From positions 26,494,201-26,558,200 of the forward strand of contig OY821771.1 in NCBI GenBank assembly GCA_963682175.1: a DNA stretch of 64,000 nucleotides, written 5' to 3'. The DNA is from Triglochin maritima. Taxonomy: Eukaryota; Streptophyta; Magnoliopsida; Alismatales; Juncaginaceae. Position 1 is the stretch's first letter; the number at the start of each line of letters is the position of its first letter. This document shows, piece by piece, positions 11,112-22,206 of this stretch. The position numbers were made by a program, and so were the translations under genes. The notes beneath the pieces were generated by a model, which was given only the letters and a program-made list of their open reading frames with translations, was not told the origin of the DNA and made no database searches.

Positions 11112-11892
11112 CAACGATTTGGAGGAAATGCGACTTGATGTATTTTAAGTTTCGTATTTTAGTTTAGCATTTAATGATGTATTTTTCGTTTTAGTTTTTA
11201 TATTTGTAGTTAATGTACTATGTAATGCGGTTTCCTAAATTTTAATAATATTTTCGTATTTATATATTAAATGTTAATTAAAAAAGAATGAATTGTTGAT
11301 ATTAAATAATTTCGATAATGATTATTAAAAGATTTTGTTGATTGTTGAAAGAGTTTCAGATAGAAGAATAAAAATAATGACATGACAACAAATATTGTAG
11401 CGTGACTGGGTGGATTGGATAATGGTTAAGGATTTTGTAGGGCAGTTGGTTTGTGCTGACGTGGCGGAGAGAGAAGTTGACGTGACTGAGAGAAACCAAT
11501 GCGCCCGGAAACTGCCCGGGCGACCTTAATGATGCTCTAACTAGTTTTGCTTAGTATTTATCATTATACATCATCTCATAACCCTAGTTACACCACCAAT
11601 GCTTATAGAAAAGATAACCTCATTATTCTGATTTATGCGAATAAAAAGCTCACCAAAATCATGTTAAACGAGTACTTTGATGGCCCATCTTGTTTTCTTT
11701 AAAATGCGATTGAAATAGAAATAAGAAGAGCACTGAAAAGACATGATAGTGGAACTCAAGCAACAGAACTGAATACGTGCGTGGTTTTTTTTCCTGGTCT
11801 ACTTTTTTTAATATTTAATAGATGCATGTAAGGATAACAACTGAAGGTTGCTGTTTGTTCCTGTTTGATTTAAAAGCATGTTTCTTTTCCAG

Positions 11893-11959
11893 CGGTCGAA
11901 GAGAATTTGGCGTTACAGCGTTTACAAGCCCTCGTAAGAGAATCCTCCGAATCGGCTGA
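11893..11959 (+). CDS. EXD2-like gene, last exon
   Basis: The acceptor TTTTCCAG ends at 11892. The first base completes a Ser codon with the AG left over from exon 3, giving the family block SGRREFG. The uncorrected frame reads on to a TGA at 11957-11959. With one T restored near 11913 the sequence reads VYSVYKPS and stops at TAA 11935-11937, which fits the family C terminus (GxFSVYNP-like) better. About 9 kb separates this exon from exon 3, all of it explained by the intron and its insertions. Confidence 0.75.
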
Positions 11960-12065
11960 GCTGAGCATTGATTGAACTGAAACTTACCCAGATACTTTAA
12001 TTTGTTAGCATTTGTAACTCCTTTTGTAACCTTATGCCCCGTAGAATGTTATTGCGTAAAGGAAT
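11960..12065 (+). other. 3' untranslated region of the EXD2-like gene, interrupted by a retrotransposon
   Basis: T-rich sequence follows the stop and is cut at GGAAT (12061-12065), the TSD of the next element. It resumes at 18805. An AATAAA at about 18992-18997 could be its polyadenylation signal, though nothing shows that it is used. Confidence 0.5.
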
Positions 12066-12925
12066 TGTAACGTACCCGAAAACAGCGGAAAATTTAAACA
12101 ATAATAAAGACCGTCAACGGTCAACACAGGGTACGTCACGGGAAAACAAACCAACATATATATAAAATATATAAGATACAGACCCACGTGGAAGTCAAAC
12201 TATATAAATGAGTCAACTGTGATTACAACAAAAGTGAATATACATGTAATCACTACCTCAAACAAAAGAAGATATAAAAGAGAACAGGATCTGATCCCGG
12301 GGGCACTCTCCTCGGTCACCACCTGACTCTAATGCTACTCGCTACCTGAAATGAAAACAAACAAACATGCCTGAGTTCCCTGCAGGAACCCCGTATACCA
12401 AGCCTCCTAAAAATATAAAAAGGAATTAAAGACAATGCAATACAATGCACATGATCATCCACCTCGGGCCCACAATAATGCCCTCACCGCCTCCGCGGCA
12501 CTGAACCACTCCTGTCACTAGGGTCAAGTCAGTCCACCGCTGCCTCACAAGGGTCAGTCGACACCACTGCTCCCCAAAAGTGCAGGAAGGAACCCCTGTT
12601 ACACGCCGCCACCCAAGGAGCGAGTCAGCCCGCCGAATACACAACTCGGGTCAGACGACAGCCGCTGCTCCCCCAAGAGCCGCCAAGCGCGCACCCTGCC
12701 GGAACATCCTCGGCCTACCGCTAAACCCTCGCAAACTGCCCAAGGTTTACGGCACACATCCCTCACACCCCGCTCGGTAAGAGAGGCAACATTAGTACAA
12801 TAATACGCCTTCGTCGAAGGTGAAATCCGTAGCTCTCAAAACCGGTAATCAACCGTCGCCTCGGAGCCGGTAGTCGACCTATACTCAACGGGTCGCGTGT
12901 GGATAAATCCACCAACCTGCGGCAG

Positions 12926-13602
12926 ATCGGTCGACCGCTAAAAGCACACCGGTCGGCCGGTCCCCCACACAGTACACGGTACTGTACAAACAAGTCTATC
13001 GGTCGAATCACGCCAACCGAAATACCGACCAATCGGTCGAACAAAAGTCATCTAGCGGTCGACCGTTTGGAAGGTTTAGGCTATACATTTTATATACATA
13101 TATATCTTGTCGGTCGAACCAGGGTCCGTTCAACCGATAAGGAAATCTGCATGAATCCTGCCCACTGGATTCGGTCGACCGAAACTCCTTCGGTCAACCG
13201 GATCAACAAGCACTTCACTACAGGAAAACTGCACTCGGTCGGTCGACCGGATCCAGAGCGGTCGACCGTTTAGATGGTCAACGCTCGTAACCGACCTTGC
13301 GCAGTTCGGTCGACCGAGACACACACTCGGTCGGCCGAAGGTCTGTCTAACCTATCTACTGGGTTCGGTCGACCGAAACAACACCGGTCGACCGGCTAAT
13401 GTAACCCTTTATTTCCCGCGAAATTTGGCATAAACGGTCGACCGTCACACAGACATCGTTCGACCGTTTTCGGGCAGTAAGTTAATATTTATAAATATCG
13501 GTCGACCGAACCTCACACGGTCGACCGTACAATACATAATCGCCAGTGTACAGGCATCATTTAGACGACGTTCGGTCGACCGAGACATACAACGGTCGAC
13601 CG
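12926..13602. repeat. CGGTCGACCG palindrome array, left LTR
   Basis: About 13 perfect copies and about 8 near-copies (such as TCGGTCAACCGG and CGGTCGAAC) lie in about 680 bp. Perfect copies begin near 12928, 13039, 13172, 13238, 13259 and 13306, and continue to 13592. Confidence 0.9.
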
Positions 13603-13755
13603 AACCAGTCGTCTTCAACCTCCATCCAGTAGGGTTTTCACCGGAGAAACGGCACCAACGCCGTCCTCTACACTCCCACACCTCTTGGGGAGTTAATATG
13701 AAGACTTGGCATACCTTTTGGTCGAGTGAAGAAGCCTCCCAAGCTTTGGCAACCT

Positions 13756-13801
13756 CTTCTCTTCTTCTTCTCTTCTTCTTCTTCTTCTTCTTCTTCTTCT
13801 C
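13756..13801. repeat. CTT-rich microsatellite, left LTR
   Basis: A CTT run is longer here than in the right LTR (about 18537-18561). This length difference accounts for most of the size difference between the two LTRs. Confidence 0.9.
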
Positions 13802-14042
13802 TCTAAACTCTTCTCTCACTCTCTGGTTAGCTTCAGAAATGGAGAAAACGATTCAATTAACCCTCTCCCTCTTATTTATAGTAAAATCCAAATTTATCTT
13901 CAATCCACCTCTTAAACTTCAAATCAAAACAAGCCACCTCATGCTCCCAACCTTATCTCCTCACCTCTTCATTAGCATGCATAATTAGGGTAAGTTAGGT
14001 TTAGGTTTAGTTAATTAAGATGTTTTAGATTAGGTTCTTACG

Positions 14043-14060
14043 ATCTACCCTCCTTAAAAG
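14043..14060 (-). other. Polypurine tract of the minus-strand gypsy element
   Basis: The minus strand reads AAGGAGGGTAGAT directly before the LTR, the position expected for the plus-strand primer of reverse transcription. Confidence 0.7.
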
Positions 14061-14091
14061 AATTTCGTCCGCGAAATTCAAAACAACAGAC

Positions 14092-14469
14092 TTACCGAAA
14101 AAACACTGGATACTGCTTCCTGACATCCTCCTCGATCTCCCAGGTAGCCTCTCTGACACTGTGATGCTGCCACCTGACCTTCACCATCGGAATCGCTCTC
14201 CTCCTGAGCTGATGTACCATCTGATCCACAATCTCAACTGGTCTCTCATCTAATGACAAATCCTGCCGGATCTCTGGTACTGCTATCTCTATCACATGAG
14301 CTGGATCGGCCACGTACTTCCTCAGCATAGAAACATGGAAGACGTTGTGAAGTCCTACGAACTGTGGTGGTAGTGCAATCCTATATGCCACCTCACCGAC
14401 CCGATCCAATATCTCAAAAGGTCCGACATACCTCGGACTCAGCTTCCCCTTCTTCCTGAATCTCATCAC
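14092..14469 (-). pseudogene. Integrase C-terminal remnant of the gypsy element
   Basis: A 125-codon frame carries the end of a chromovirus-type integrase: KGKLSPRYVGPFEILDRVG, then LHNVFHVSMLRKY, then a chromodomain-like tail with VKVRWQHHS and ATWEIEEDV. Upstream sequence to about 14565 matches the EVGDHVFLKISPSRG region in another frame. The HHCC zinc finger and the DDE catalytic core are absent, removed with RNase H by the internal deletion. In intact relatives this tail helps direct insertion into chromatin. Confidence 0.85.
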
Positions 14470-14519
14470 CCCTCTGGAAGGTGAGATCTTCAGGAAGACA
14501 TGATCTCCTACCTCAAAAG

Positions 14520-16721
14520 TCAGCTCACGCCTCCGCGTATCAGCATAACTCTTCTGCCTGCTCTGTGCTGCTCCACATCTGGTGAATAGATCAAAATGTC
14601 ATCCACGAAGACAATCACAAATATATCAATATACTGCCTGAATGTCCGGTGCATCAGATCCATGAACGCTGCCGGAGCATTCGTCAATCCAAATGGCATC
14701 ACCAAGAACTCATAGTGTCCATATCTCGTCCTGAAGGCTGTCTTCTGGATGTCCTCATCTCGGATCCTCAACTGGTGATATCCTGAACGCAGGTCAATCT
14801 TCGAGAAAACCTTCACTGACTGCAGCTGGTCAAAGAGGTCCTCGATCCTAGGTAAGGGATACCTATTCTTCACCGTCACCTGGTTCAGCATCCTGTAGTC
14901 TATGCACATCCTCAAGGATCCGTCCTTCTTCTTCACAAACAAAACTGGTGCACCCCAAGGCGAGACACTCGGCCTGATAAATCCAGAGTCCATCAACTCC
15001 TGCAACTGCTTCTTCAACTCTGTCAACTCAGCAGGTGTCATCCGGTATGGAGCCTTCGACTGTGGTGTAGTGCCAGCTACAAACTCAATGCCGAACTCCA
15101 ACTCCCGGTGTGGTGGTAAACCTGGAATTTCCGCTGGAAAAACATCAGCGAACTCCTGCACCACCTCAATGTCCTCTATCCTCTGAGACTCTGCCTCCGC
15201 AACCACAAGTGTCGCTAAAAATGCTGTACAACCCTGCTGCAACAGCCTCTGAGCTCTCACGGCAGATACAATAATGCAACCCCCTCTGTTTCTGATCCCT
15301 CTGATCAGAATATCAGGCAAACCCTTCCTCGGAATCAAAATCTTCTTCTCACGGCACAAGACTCGAACATCATATTGGGACAGCCAATCCATCCCAAGTA
15401 TGACATCAAAGTCCTCCATCGGTAGCAAGACCAGGTCTGCCGGAAACTCCTGATCTCCCGAAACAACCGTGGTGCCGGGGACAAATCTCCCCACAGTGCC
15501 CACCAGACCCAAGAGTGTGCTGACCTCCAACGTGGCAGTCAACATCGCAAGGGTACAGCCCAACACTCCCGCAAATCGCTCTGAGATGAACGAGTGTGTC
15601 GCGCCACAATCAAAGAGCACCCTAGCTACTGAACCTGCGACAAGAAGCGTACCTTCCACGACAGCACCTCCATCCCTAGCCTCCTCTGCCTGGATGGTGA
15701 AAACTCTGCCGGTGCGCTGTCCCTGCGGTGGTCTAAAAGGTGGTCTGCCTCCGCCTCCACCTCTGCCGGGTGCTGGTAACCCCGGTGGTCTGCTCGGTCC
15801 AGCTCCTCGGCTCGGACAGCTCCTAATAAAGTGGCCCAGCTGGCCACAACCATGACATGCTCCTGGGGTGAAACACGGCCCAGAGTGAAACCTCCCACAA
15901 CTACCACAAGGCTCAGGTCGTGGTACTGCAACTCCTGCTCCCTCGAACCGGGGCCTCTTGCCCGGATTCCCTCCAGTCTGACCTCCCGGCCGCCCAGAGA
16001 ACCTACCCGATGGCCTCCTCTCATCCTGGTAGTTCTCTCTGTAGTCACGATCGAGAACAGTAGCACTCTTCACTGCATCGGCTAACGTGCTCGGCATATG
16101 TGTCAGCACCTTCGTCCTCAACTGCTTCCGGAGCCCTCGGACGAACTTCCCCGCTCTCTGCTCCTGTGTGATATACATCTCGGGACAGTAACGCTCTAGG
16201 GCGTTGAACTTCCCGATGTAGCCTGCCAGGGTCATGTCTCCCTGCTGAAGACTCAGAAACTCCTCCCTCTTCGCATCCTGGACATGCTGCGGAAAATACT
16301 GCTCGTTGAACTCGGCAACGAACTTCTCCCAGGCTATATCATCTTGATCCGCAAACACCACTGCAGATGTGGACCTCCACCAGTTGGACGCAGCACCGCC
16401 CAAAACATAAGTAGCCAAGCCCACTCTCGCCTCTGGAGGACAACCAATAGCACTGAAGATCTTCTGCATCGTGAAGATCCACTCCTCCGCAGCCTCTGCG
16501 TCATACTGCCCCAGAAAGGTAGGCGGATGCTGGCGCATAAACCGGTCATGCATAGCGTCAGTCTCCGTCTGCCCAGTCTGTGCTGTCTGCTGCTGTAGCA
16601 TCTCTGTCAGACGTCCGACCGTATCGAACAATGTCTGACGCTCATCCTCCCACGCCTCATCCCTCGCAGTCTCACTCTCACCGCGAGTATGGGCAATAGC
16701 CTTCCCCCGTCTAGGAGGCAT
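14520..16721 (-). CDS. Gag-protease-reverse transcriptase polyprotein (truncated) of the gypsy element
   Basis: The start is taken at the ATG on plus position 16721 ([14 protein letters not shown]), about 120 bp from the primer site; an ATG 15 codons upstream is less likely. The frame is open for about 733 codons. In order it has a gag domain ([19 protein letters not shown] and NWWRSTS), a zinc knuckle [14 protein letters not shown] (about residues 289-302), a protease with catalytic Asp in [10 protein letters not shown] (Asp at about 371, with LGMDWL downstream), and a reverse transcriptase with [21 protein letters not shown] and FVDD (about 705-708). It ends shortly after YSPDVEQH, where the deletion joins integrase sequence out of frame. 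Domain order matches Ty3/gypsy, chromovirus (possibly Tekay) lineage. The truncated protein would lack RNase H and integrase. Confidence 0.9.
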   Translation of the reverse strand: MPPRRGKAIAHTRGESETARDEAWEDERQTLFDTVGRLTEMLQQQTAQTGQTETDAMHDRFMRQHPPTFLGQYDAEAAEEWIFTMQKIFSAIGCPPEARVGLATYVLGGAASNWWRSTSAVVFADQDDIAWEKFVAEFNEQYFPQHVQDAKREEFLSLQQGDMTLAGYIGKFNALERYCPEMYITQEQRAGKFVRGLRKQLRTKVLTHMPSTLADAVKSATVLDRDYRENYQDERRPSGRFSGRPGGQTGGNPGKRPRFEGAGVAVPRPEPCGSCGRFHSGPCFTPGACHGCGQLGHFIRSCPSRGAGPSRPPGLPAPGRGGGGGRPPFRPPQGQRTGRVFTIQAEEARDGGAVVEGTLLVAGSVARVLFDCGATHSFISERFAGVLGCTLAMLTATLEVSTLLGLVGTVGRFVPGTTVVSGDQEFPADLVLLPMEDFDVILGMDWLSQYDVRVLCREKKILIPRKGLPDILIRGIRNRGGCIIVSAVRAQRLLQQGCTAFLATLVVAEAESQRIEDIEVVQEFADVFPAEIPGLPPHRELEFGIEFVAGTTPQSKAPYRMTPAELTELKKQLQELMDSGFIRPSVSPWGAPVLFVKKKDGSLRMCIDYRMLNQVTVKNRYPLPRIEDLFDQLQSVKVFSKIDLRSGYHQLRIRDEDIQKTAFRTRYGHYEFLVMPFGLTNAPAAFMDLMHRTFRQYIDIFVIVFVDDILIYSPDVEQHRAGRRVMLIRGGVS

Positions 16722-16829
16722 CTGCCAAAAAAAACAAGACAATATCAATATAATCTGTGCATGCATGATCCTCTAGACCTAACTCCTAACTCAAAGGTGG
16801 TTTCTTTGGACAAGTACGCCGAGATCAAC

Positions 16830-16841
16830 GCTCTGATACCA
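16830..16841 (-). other. Primer-binding site for initiator tRNA-Met
   Basis: The minus strand reads TGGTATCAGAGC, the standard plant complement of the initiator tRNA-Met 3' end. It lies 3 bp from the 5' LTR (right copy). Confidence 0.95.
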
Positions 16842-16844
16842 AAT

Positions 16845-18804
16845 TGTAACGTACCCGAAAACAGCGGAAAATTTAAACAATAATAAAGACCGTCAACGGT
16901 CAACACCGGGCACGTCACGGGAAAACAAACCAACATATATATATAATATATAAGATACAGACCCACGTGGAAGTCAAACTATATAAATGAGTCAACTGTG
17001 ATTACAACAAAAGTGAATATACATGTAATCACTACCTCAAACAAAAGAAGATATAAAAGAGAACAGGATCTGATCCCGGGGGCACTCTCCTCGGTCACCA
17101 CCTGACTCTAATGCTACTCACTACCTGAAATGAAAACAAACAAACATGTCTGAGTTCCCTGCAGGAACCCCGTATACCAAGCCTCCTAAAAATATAAAAA
17201 GGAATTAAAGACAATGCAATACAATGCACATGATCATCCACCTCGGGCCCACAATAATGCCCTCACCGCCTCCGCGGCACTGAACCACTCCTGTCACTAG
17301 GGTCAAGTCAGTCCACTGCTGCCTCACAAGGGTCAGTCGACACCACTGCTCCCCAAAAGTGCAGGAAGGAACCCCCGGTACACGCCGCCACCCAAGGAGC
17401 GAGTCAGCCCGCCGAATACACAACTCGGGTCAGACGACAGCCGCTGCTCCCCCAAGAGCCGCCAAGCGCGCACCCTGCCGGAACATCCTCGGCCTACCGC
17501 TAAACCCTCGCAAACTGCCCAAGGTTTACGGCACACATCCCTCACACCCCGCTCGGTAAGAGAGGCAACAGTAGTACAATAATACGCCTTCGTCGAAGGT
17601 GAAATCCGTAGCTCTCAAAGCCAGTAATCAACCGTCGCCTCGGAGCCGGTAGTCGACCTATACTCAACGGATCGCGTGTGGATAAATCCACCAACCTGCG
17701 GCAGATCGGTCGACCGCTAAAAGCACACCGGTCGGCCAGTCCCCCACACAGTATACGGTACTGTACAAACAAGTCTATCGGTCGAATCACACCAACCGAA
17801 ATACCGACCAATCGTTCGAACAAAAGTCATCTAGCGGTCGACCGTTTGGAAGGTCTACACTATACATTTTATATACATATATATCTTGTCGGTCGAACCA
17901 GGGTCCGTTCAACCGATAAGGAAGTCTGCATGAATCCTGCCCACTGGATTCGGTCGACCGAAACTCCTTCGGTCAACCGGATCAACAAGCACTTCACTAC
18001 AGGAAAACTGCACTCGGTCGGTCGACCGGATCCAAAGCGGTCGACCGTTTAGATGGACAACGCTCATAACCGACCTTGCGCAGTTCGATCGACCGAGACA
18101 CACACTCGGTCGGCCGAAGGTCTGTCTAACCTATCTACTGGGTTCGGTCGACCGAAACAACACCGGTCGACCGGCTAATGTAACCCTTTATTTCCCACGA
18201 AATTTGGCATAAACGGCCGACCGTCACACAGACATCATTCGACCGTTTTCGGGCAGTAAGTTAATATTTATAAATATCGGTCGATCGAACCTCACACGGT
18301 CGACCGTACAATACATAATCGCCACTGTACAGGCATCATTTAAACGACGTTCGGTCGACCGAGACATACAACGGTCGACCGAACCAGTCGTCTTCAACCT
18401 CCGTCCAGTAGGGTTTTCACCGGAGAAACGGCACCAACACCGTCCTCTACACTCCCACACCTCTTGGGGAGTTAATATGAAGACTTGGCATACCTTTTGG
18501 TCGAGTGAAGAAGCCTCCCAAGCTTTGGCAACCTCTTCTCTTCTTCTTCTTCTTCTTCTTCTCTCTAAACTCTTCTCTCACTCTCTGGTTAGCTTCAGAA
18601 ATGGAGAAAACGATTTAATTAACCCTCTCCCTCTTATTTATAGTAAAATCCAAATTTATCTTCAATCCACCTCTTAAACTTCAAATCAAAACAAGTCACC
18701 TCATGCTCCCAACCTTATCTCCTCACCTCTTCATTAGCATGCATAATTAGGGTAAGTTAGGTTTAGGTTTAGTTAATTAAGATGTTTTAGATTAGGTTCT
18801 TACA
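16845..18804 (-). repeat. 5' LTR (right copy) of the minus-strand gypsy element
   Basis: It is nearly identical to 12066-14042, with the intact terminal TTCTTACA next to the TSD. Donor (18493) and acceptor (17125) positions match the left copy. About 10 perfect palindromes remain at 17706-18379, against 13 in the left copy. Confidence 0.9.
17706..18379. repeat. CGGTCGACCG palindrome array, right LTR
   Basis: About 10 perfect copies remain. Three sites intact in the left LTR are altered here by single transitions: CGATCGACCG near 18087, CGGCCGACCG near 18214 and CGGTCGATCG near 18279. Confidence 0.9.
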
Positions 18805-18809
18805 GGAAT

Positions 18810-21185
18810 TTCTGTTGTTTTTGATGTCTGCAGCCTCAGCATGAGCAGGACCTTATGTTAAATTAGAGTGGAAGTCCTCATCTTTGGAAGCTGTCATTTT
18901 AGACCTTTTTTTAGTCCGGTCTGAGGTTTCAAAACCGTTATTAGAATTGAACATCTTTTTAGAAGCGGAATTTTTTGCCTAAGTTAAGTGTAATAAACTA
19001 ATATCTACGTTGATATTTCCCAGAAGCAGCATGGGGTGGTAGTGTGTGGGGTTAGACCTTCATTAATTTATTGTTGTTACAAGTCTTTGGAATGTCATTT
19101 TCTTCCCATGTCCACTATAAAACGTGATAAGCGTGAAACCTTGAGTAACTCAATAGAGGAAGTTCCTCTTGTGTTGTTTTGTAATACTTTCTGGAAAAGC
19201 GAAACCTTTGTTCTTGACAAAATCGACTTTTAGGGATCGGAAACTCCCCATCACGGTTTGAGGTTGGTCTTGTTTATTCTTAATTATTAGTCAACAAACA
19301 TAAAGTTCTTCAGAAACTGAATCAGCGAGCGAGGTATATCTTTTTGGTTTTGTTTGAATAAAGATGGGATCGTGTCAACTGCGTTCTCTCTTTTGGAGTT
19401 TGGGATGCCCACACATCTTTCCACCCACATGTGAGGTGGACATCCACATCAGCAAAACAAAACTCAATCAGCAAAACAAATTGTGGTTCACTTTCCAGAA
19501 AACCACACCACCTCCTGCCCCACTCTTTCACCTACTCCTACATTTTCCTGCCATAAAAGTTCGAAAACCTATTACCATTGCCTAGAATACCTGCAAGCGT
19601 CGTACAATACAACACACCTTTAATGCATCTGCATCTTACATATGTAATTACTCTTGATTGTATTTGACTTTACCTCTAGGCGTAACTCAGTTTACCTTGT
19701 TTAATTATGACAACTTTTATTAGAGTTCTTTCACACGTGACAACAAATACTTACCTTACTCATGCAATGGTGAGTCAAACCATGTAATAAAATCACACTC
19801 ATGATTGCCTTCCACAAATACAACCATAGAACCATTTCAAATAAACTCAACACTAAAACAAAAGATTGTGGTGATATCTCCTGATAAAATGGTTCAATTT
19901 ACTCGTGTTTTGGGTTGGAAATTGGATTATTGGAAAGTACGACCCCAACTTTACTTGAAAAATTCATCGGCCTAATGCGCAATTACCTACCAACAATACA
20001 TGAAATTGTCCATATCAATAGAAAACTCAAACATCATAAATAGACACCCTCTTTGTTTTGTAGGATTGCCCTCACATGTATATGGAATTACCCCTCCAGG
20101 TTGTTTTCGTTTAATTACCATATTAGGAAGATAAAAATTGTATTCTTTCTAGAATTTAGGGTTATACTTTGTCTTTTATAGGAGTAAACTCACATTTACG
20201 TCGAATTATACCCCCACATTTGTTTGTGGTTGCGGTTAACCGTATATTCCTATCGATTGTACAAGGATAGACATATTTAATTGGAAGCACTCAAGGGACG
20301 AATGACAAATAGGACCCTAGTTATGGACTTACCCTTTCTAGTACTCGACTTGACTTTTATCCCTAACTCAGTTTACTCAGTCTTGTATCTTACATTATAC
20401 CACACATCCATTATAATTTTCCAAAGTTTATGTTGTTTTAAACTTCTATTGTGTGGTTCAACTAATTATGATTCAACTATCGTTAGAGTTTCATCTACGA
20501 GGGTTCACCCATGCCAATTTTTAAAGGTTATTTCACACCGTAACAACAAATACTTAAAATGTTCTTTAACCTATGACAAAAAATACTTACCTCACTCACA
20601 CATTGCTAAATTCATTGGCTTCAAATCATTATTTCGTGTACAGTATGAAGGCCAAAGCATTACTTCTTTGAGATTAATTAGTTAATGTAAGTTGTTGGTT
20701 CGTTCCTTGGCAGCAGGAACGATATTGGAAACATGAAGGGTTGGTCCTTCTTTTGTCCATATCTCTTAAAGGCTCATTCATGAGCAATCCTTGTTGGAAA
20801 ACAATGATTCTGCTTCTGTTTGATAGTCATAGGGGAGGATCCTATCAACTTGTTCCGACCTAGGATTATAAGCTCATGAGCTTGGTCAGTTATAGAATCA
20901 CTGTTGCAGAAATGCTCATAAAGCCGTTATAAGTGAAAGATATAAGCCAAGGTCTAGGTTCACTTAGCGTGAAACTAATCACTACCTCCCAACAATTGAC
21001 ATTCTCATATCATCGATCCCTGAGATCTCCTTGCTTCCCTGGGCAAATCATATCATATAGCAAATATAGAATCAGAAAGATCGGACACCCCGAGACCATA
21101 GCATGTCATGAAAGAAGCACACTAGGTGTGTGTGCTTTGACCATGTCTTCTGGGCACAGTTGGAGAGTAATCTCACATTCATAGG
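18810..21185. other. Sequence downstream of the EXD2-like gene; no gene recognised
   Basis: AT-rich sequence, starting with the continuation of the 3' UTR. Reading frames here are short and show no family features. Phrases around 19675-19760 and 20345-20600 (GTAACTCAGTTTAC-like and ACAACAAATACTTAC-like) recur in diverged form, suggesting old repeated DNA of unknown class. Confidence 0.5.
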
Positions 21186-21187
21186 AA

Positions 21188-21925
21188 GGTAAATCCAAGT
21201 AGAGAGTATGGTAAATCCAATTGGTGGAATTCATCACTAGGAAGTATTACATGGTTCCATGTAAGAGGGTAATTCAATATCTAAACAAGAGTAATTTTTT
21301 CATCAATAAAAACTTAACAACATATAAAACTTTATGTAATGAATTATATATATGTTGTGGTAATTGAATTATGGACTTTTCAGATGGAGCACAAAATAAG
21401 GCATAGTAAAATGGTGATCAACATGAATTTTTTTGAGGTATGTGATCAAGTGTAATCAACATGACAAGTTCCCTTTTGGGGTTCCACGAGGAAGAATTTG
21501 TGTGCAATTTATCTCGGATTTCATGTAAAGAATTAATGTTAAATACATGCATATAGTAGGGCAAAATCATGTTCATAATAGAATAAATCCATTAACTTTA
21601 AAACTATGTACAAAACTTCGAGTATAGTATGAATATCAAATCATTACTTCTTTTAGATTTAGTAAATCTAAGCTGCCGTAGAGAGCAATTCCAAATAGGT
21701 ACGAAGATAAATCCAAGTAGAGAGTATGGTCAATCCATTTGGTAGAATTCATCATTATGAACTCTTACATGGCTACATGTATATGAGGGTAATTTAACTT
21801 TTGTCGCAGGGTAATTCCGTATATATGTAAGAGTAACTCCATCAATAAATGGTAAACCATCTATAGAACTTGATTTAATGAAGTATATGTTTGTATTGAA
21901 TGAATTATGGACTCCCACAATGATC
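21188..21925 (+). repeat. Two diverged direct copies of an unidentified repeat
   Basis: About 210 bp at 21188-21400 and 21695-21925 share TAAATCCAAGTAGAGAGTATGG, GGTAGAATTCATCA-like and GAATTATGGACT-like segments in the same order and orientation. A short related piece (GGTAAATCCAAGTACGAGA) lies near 28796, just beyond the gypsy element, so this may be one older repeat that the element interrupted. Confidence 0.55.
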
Positions 21926-21951
21926 ATGCAACATTGTGTAGCTCATAATAA

Positions 21952-22206
21952 ACTAAGCATCCCAACATATTGGGACCAGGGCTGTATCAAGATATCTACT
22001 CGTCATTTGCTGGTCTTGTTACGCATTTAACCAAATTAGGATCTGATACTTTTAGCGGTCGATGCATCAAAAAAAATGTACTTTTTGCACAACACCTATT
22101 GAGATTGGCTTCTGAATTGCTTTATAAATGTCTAGAAGTTGGAAAGGCATACATACCCTCTGAGTGTTGTGTTGAAGACATGCCTGCAAAATTAGTTAAA
22201 AATTGA
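21952..22206 (+). other. Open 84-codon stretch, possible exon, unidentified
   Basis: The frame is open between a TAA at 21949 and the stop at 22204-22206. Its translation (...SSFAGLVTHLTKLGSD..., then LFAQHLLRLASELLYKCL) has gene-like amphipathic composition unlike the AT-rich noise around it. I do not recognise the family. No start, splice site or partner exon could be assigned. It could be a terminal exon, a captured gene fragment or chance. Confidence 0.25.

Larger units (their letters stand above)
3980..11543 (+). mobile_element. PIF/Harbinger DNA transposon relic in the intron, interrupted by LTR insertions
   Basis: Two divergent coding relics identify the element: an ORF1-like protein on the minus strand (9658-10132) and a DDE transposase on the plus strand (10142-11111). 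The right end is near 11543, where GATGCTC is followed by TAA, fitting the 3-bp TWA target preference of the group. The left end is not secure; a GC-rich stretch with GGGCGCCCG at about 3999-4007 resembles the right-end GGGCG region only loosely. A run of about 22 Gs lies at 4064-4086. The LTR at 4424-9603 interrupts the element left of ORF1. Without the LTR it would be about 2.4 kb. Confidence 0.65.
196..11959 (+). pseudogene. EXD2-like 3'-5' exonuclease/HNH-type gene, C-terminal part, probably disrupted
   Basis: This is the 3' part of a plant gene related to EXD2, whose full-length members join a DEDD-type 3'-5' exonuclease domain to a Cys/His-rich HNH-like domain; the exonuclease part would lie left of the window. 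Four exons join at normal GT..AG sites. The translation shows the family's Cys-x2-Cys pair (CVGCG), the LRYRIIPSCYR and SHRSHD blocks, a second pair (CVDCH), the GGREISSEDIEAALLVGMSP region and a GPHGRQVVDF block near the C terminus. Three defects are visible. CATACAG is duplicated in tandem at the exon 2 donor (917-930) and shifts the frame. One T seems lost near 2800 in exon 3, after which the conserved C terminus continues in another frame. One T is probably lost near 11913 in the last exon. The two single-T losses could be assembly errors in T runs. The last intron is about 9 kb because transposons were inserted. Confidence 0.8.
12066..14042 (-). repeat. 3' LTR (left copy) of the minus-strand gypsy element
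   Basis: On the plus strand it reads TGTAACGTACCC ... TTCTTACG, where the last CA has become CG. On the minus strand it has TATAAATA (plus strand about 13870-13880), a donor AAAG|GTATGCC at 13714, the palindrome array, a stem-loop GGGTTCC/GGAACTC (12373-12391) and an acceptor TTTCAG ending at 12346. It is the 3' LTR in the element's own direction. Confidence 0.9.
12066..18804 (-). mobile_element. Ty3/gypsy chromovirus-like LTR retrotransposon, minus strand, internal deletion, TSD GGAAT
   Basis: Two LTRs (12066-14042 and 16845-18804) enclose 2.8 kb and are flanked by GGAAT at 12061-12065 and 18805-18809. The minus-strand primer site TGGTATCAGAGC (plus positions 16830-16841, complementary to initiator tRNA-Met) lies 3 bp inside the right LTR, and a purine-rich tract lies next to the left LTR. 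Gag, protease and most of the reverse transcriptase are open, but RNase H and nearly all of the integrase are missing, joined near 14565. By eye the LTRs differ at about 34 of roughly 1,950 positions plus a CTT length change, which suggests a fairly recent insertion that probably depended on enzymes from a complete relative. Confidence 0.9.

Noticed and set aside
13698..13988. Open frame with a long Phe/Leu run
   Set aside because: It is a translation of the CTT microsatellite in an LTR, and the right LTR copy has a different length.
20281..20685. 134-codon open frame
   Set aside because: The composition is that of AT-rich noise. It has no recognisable motif, and parts recur in diverged form in nearby non-coding sequence.
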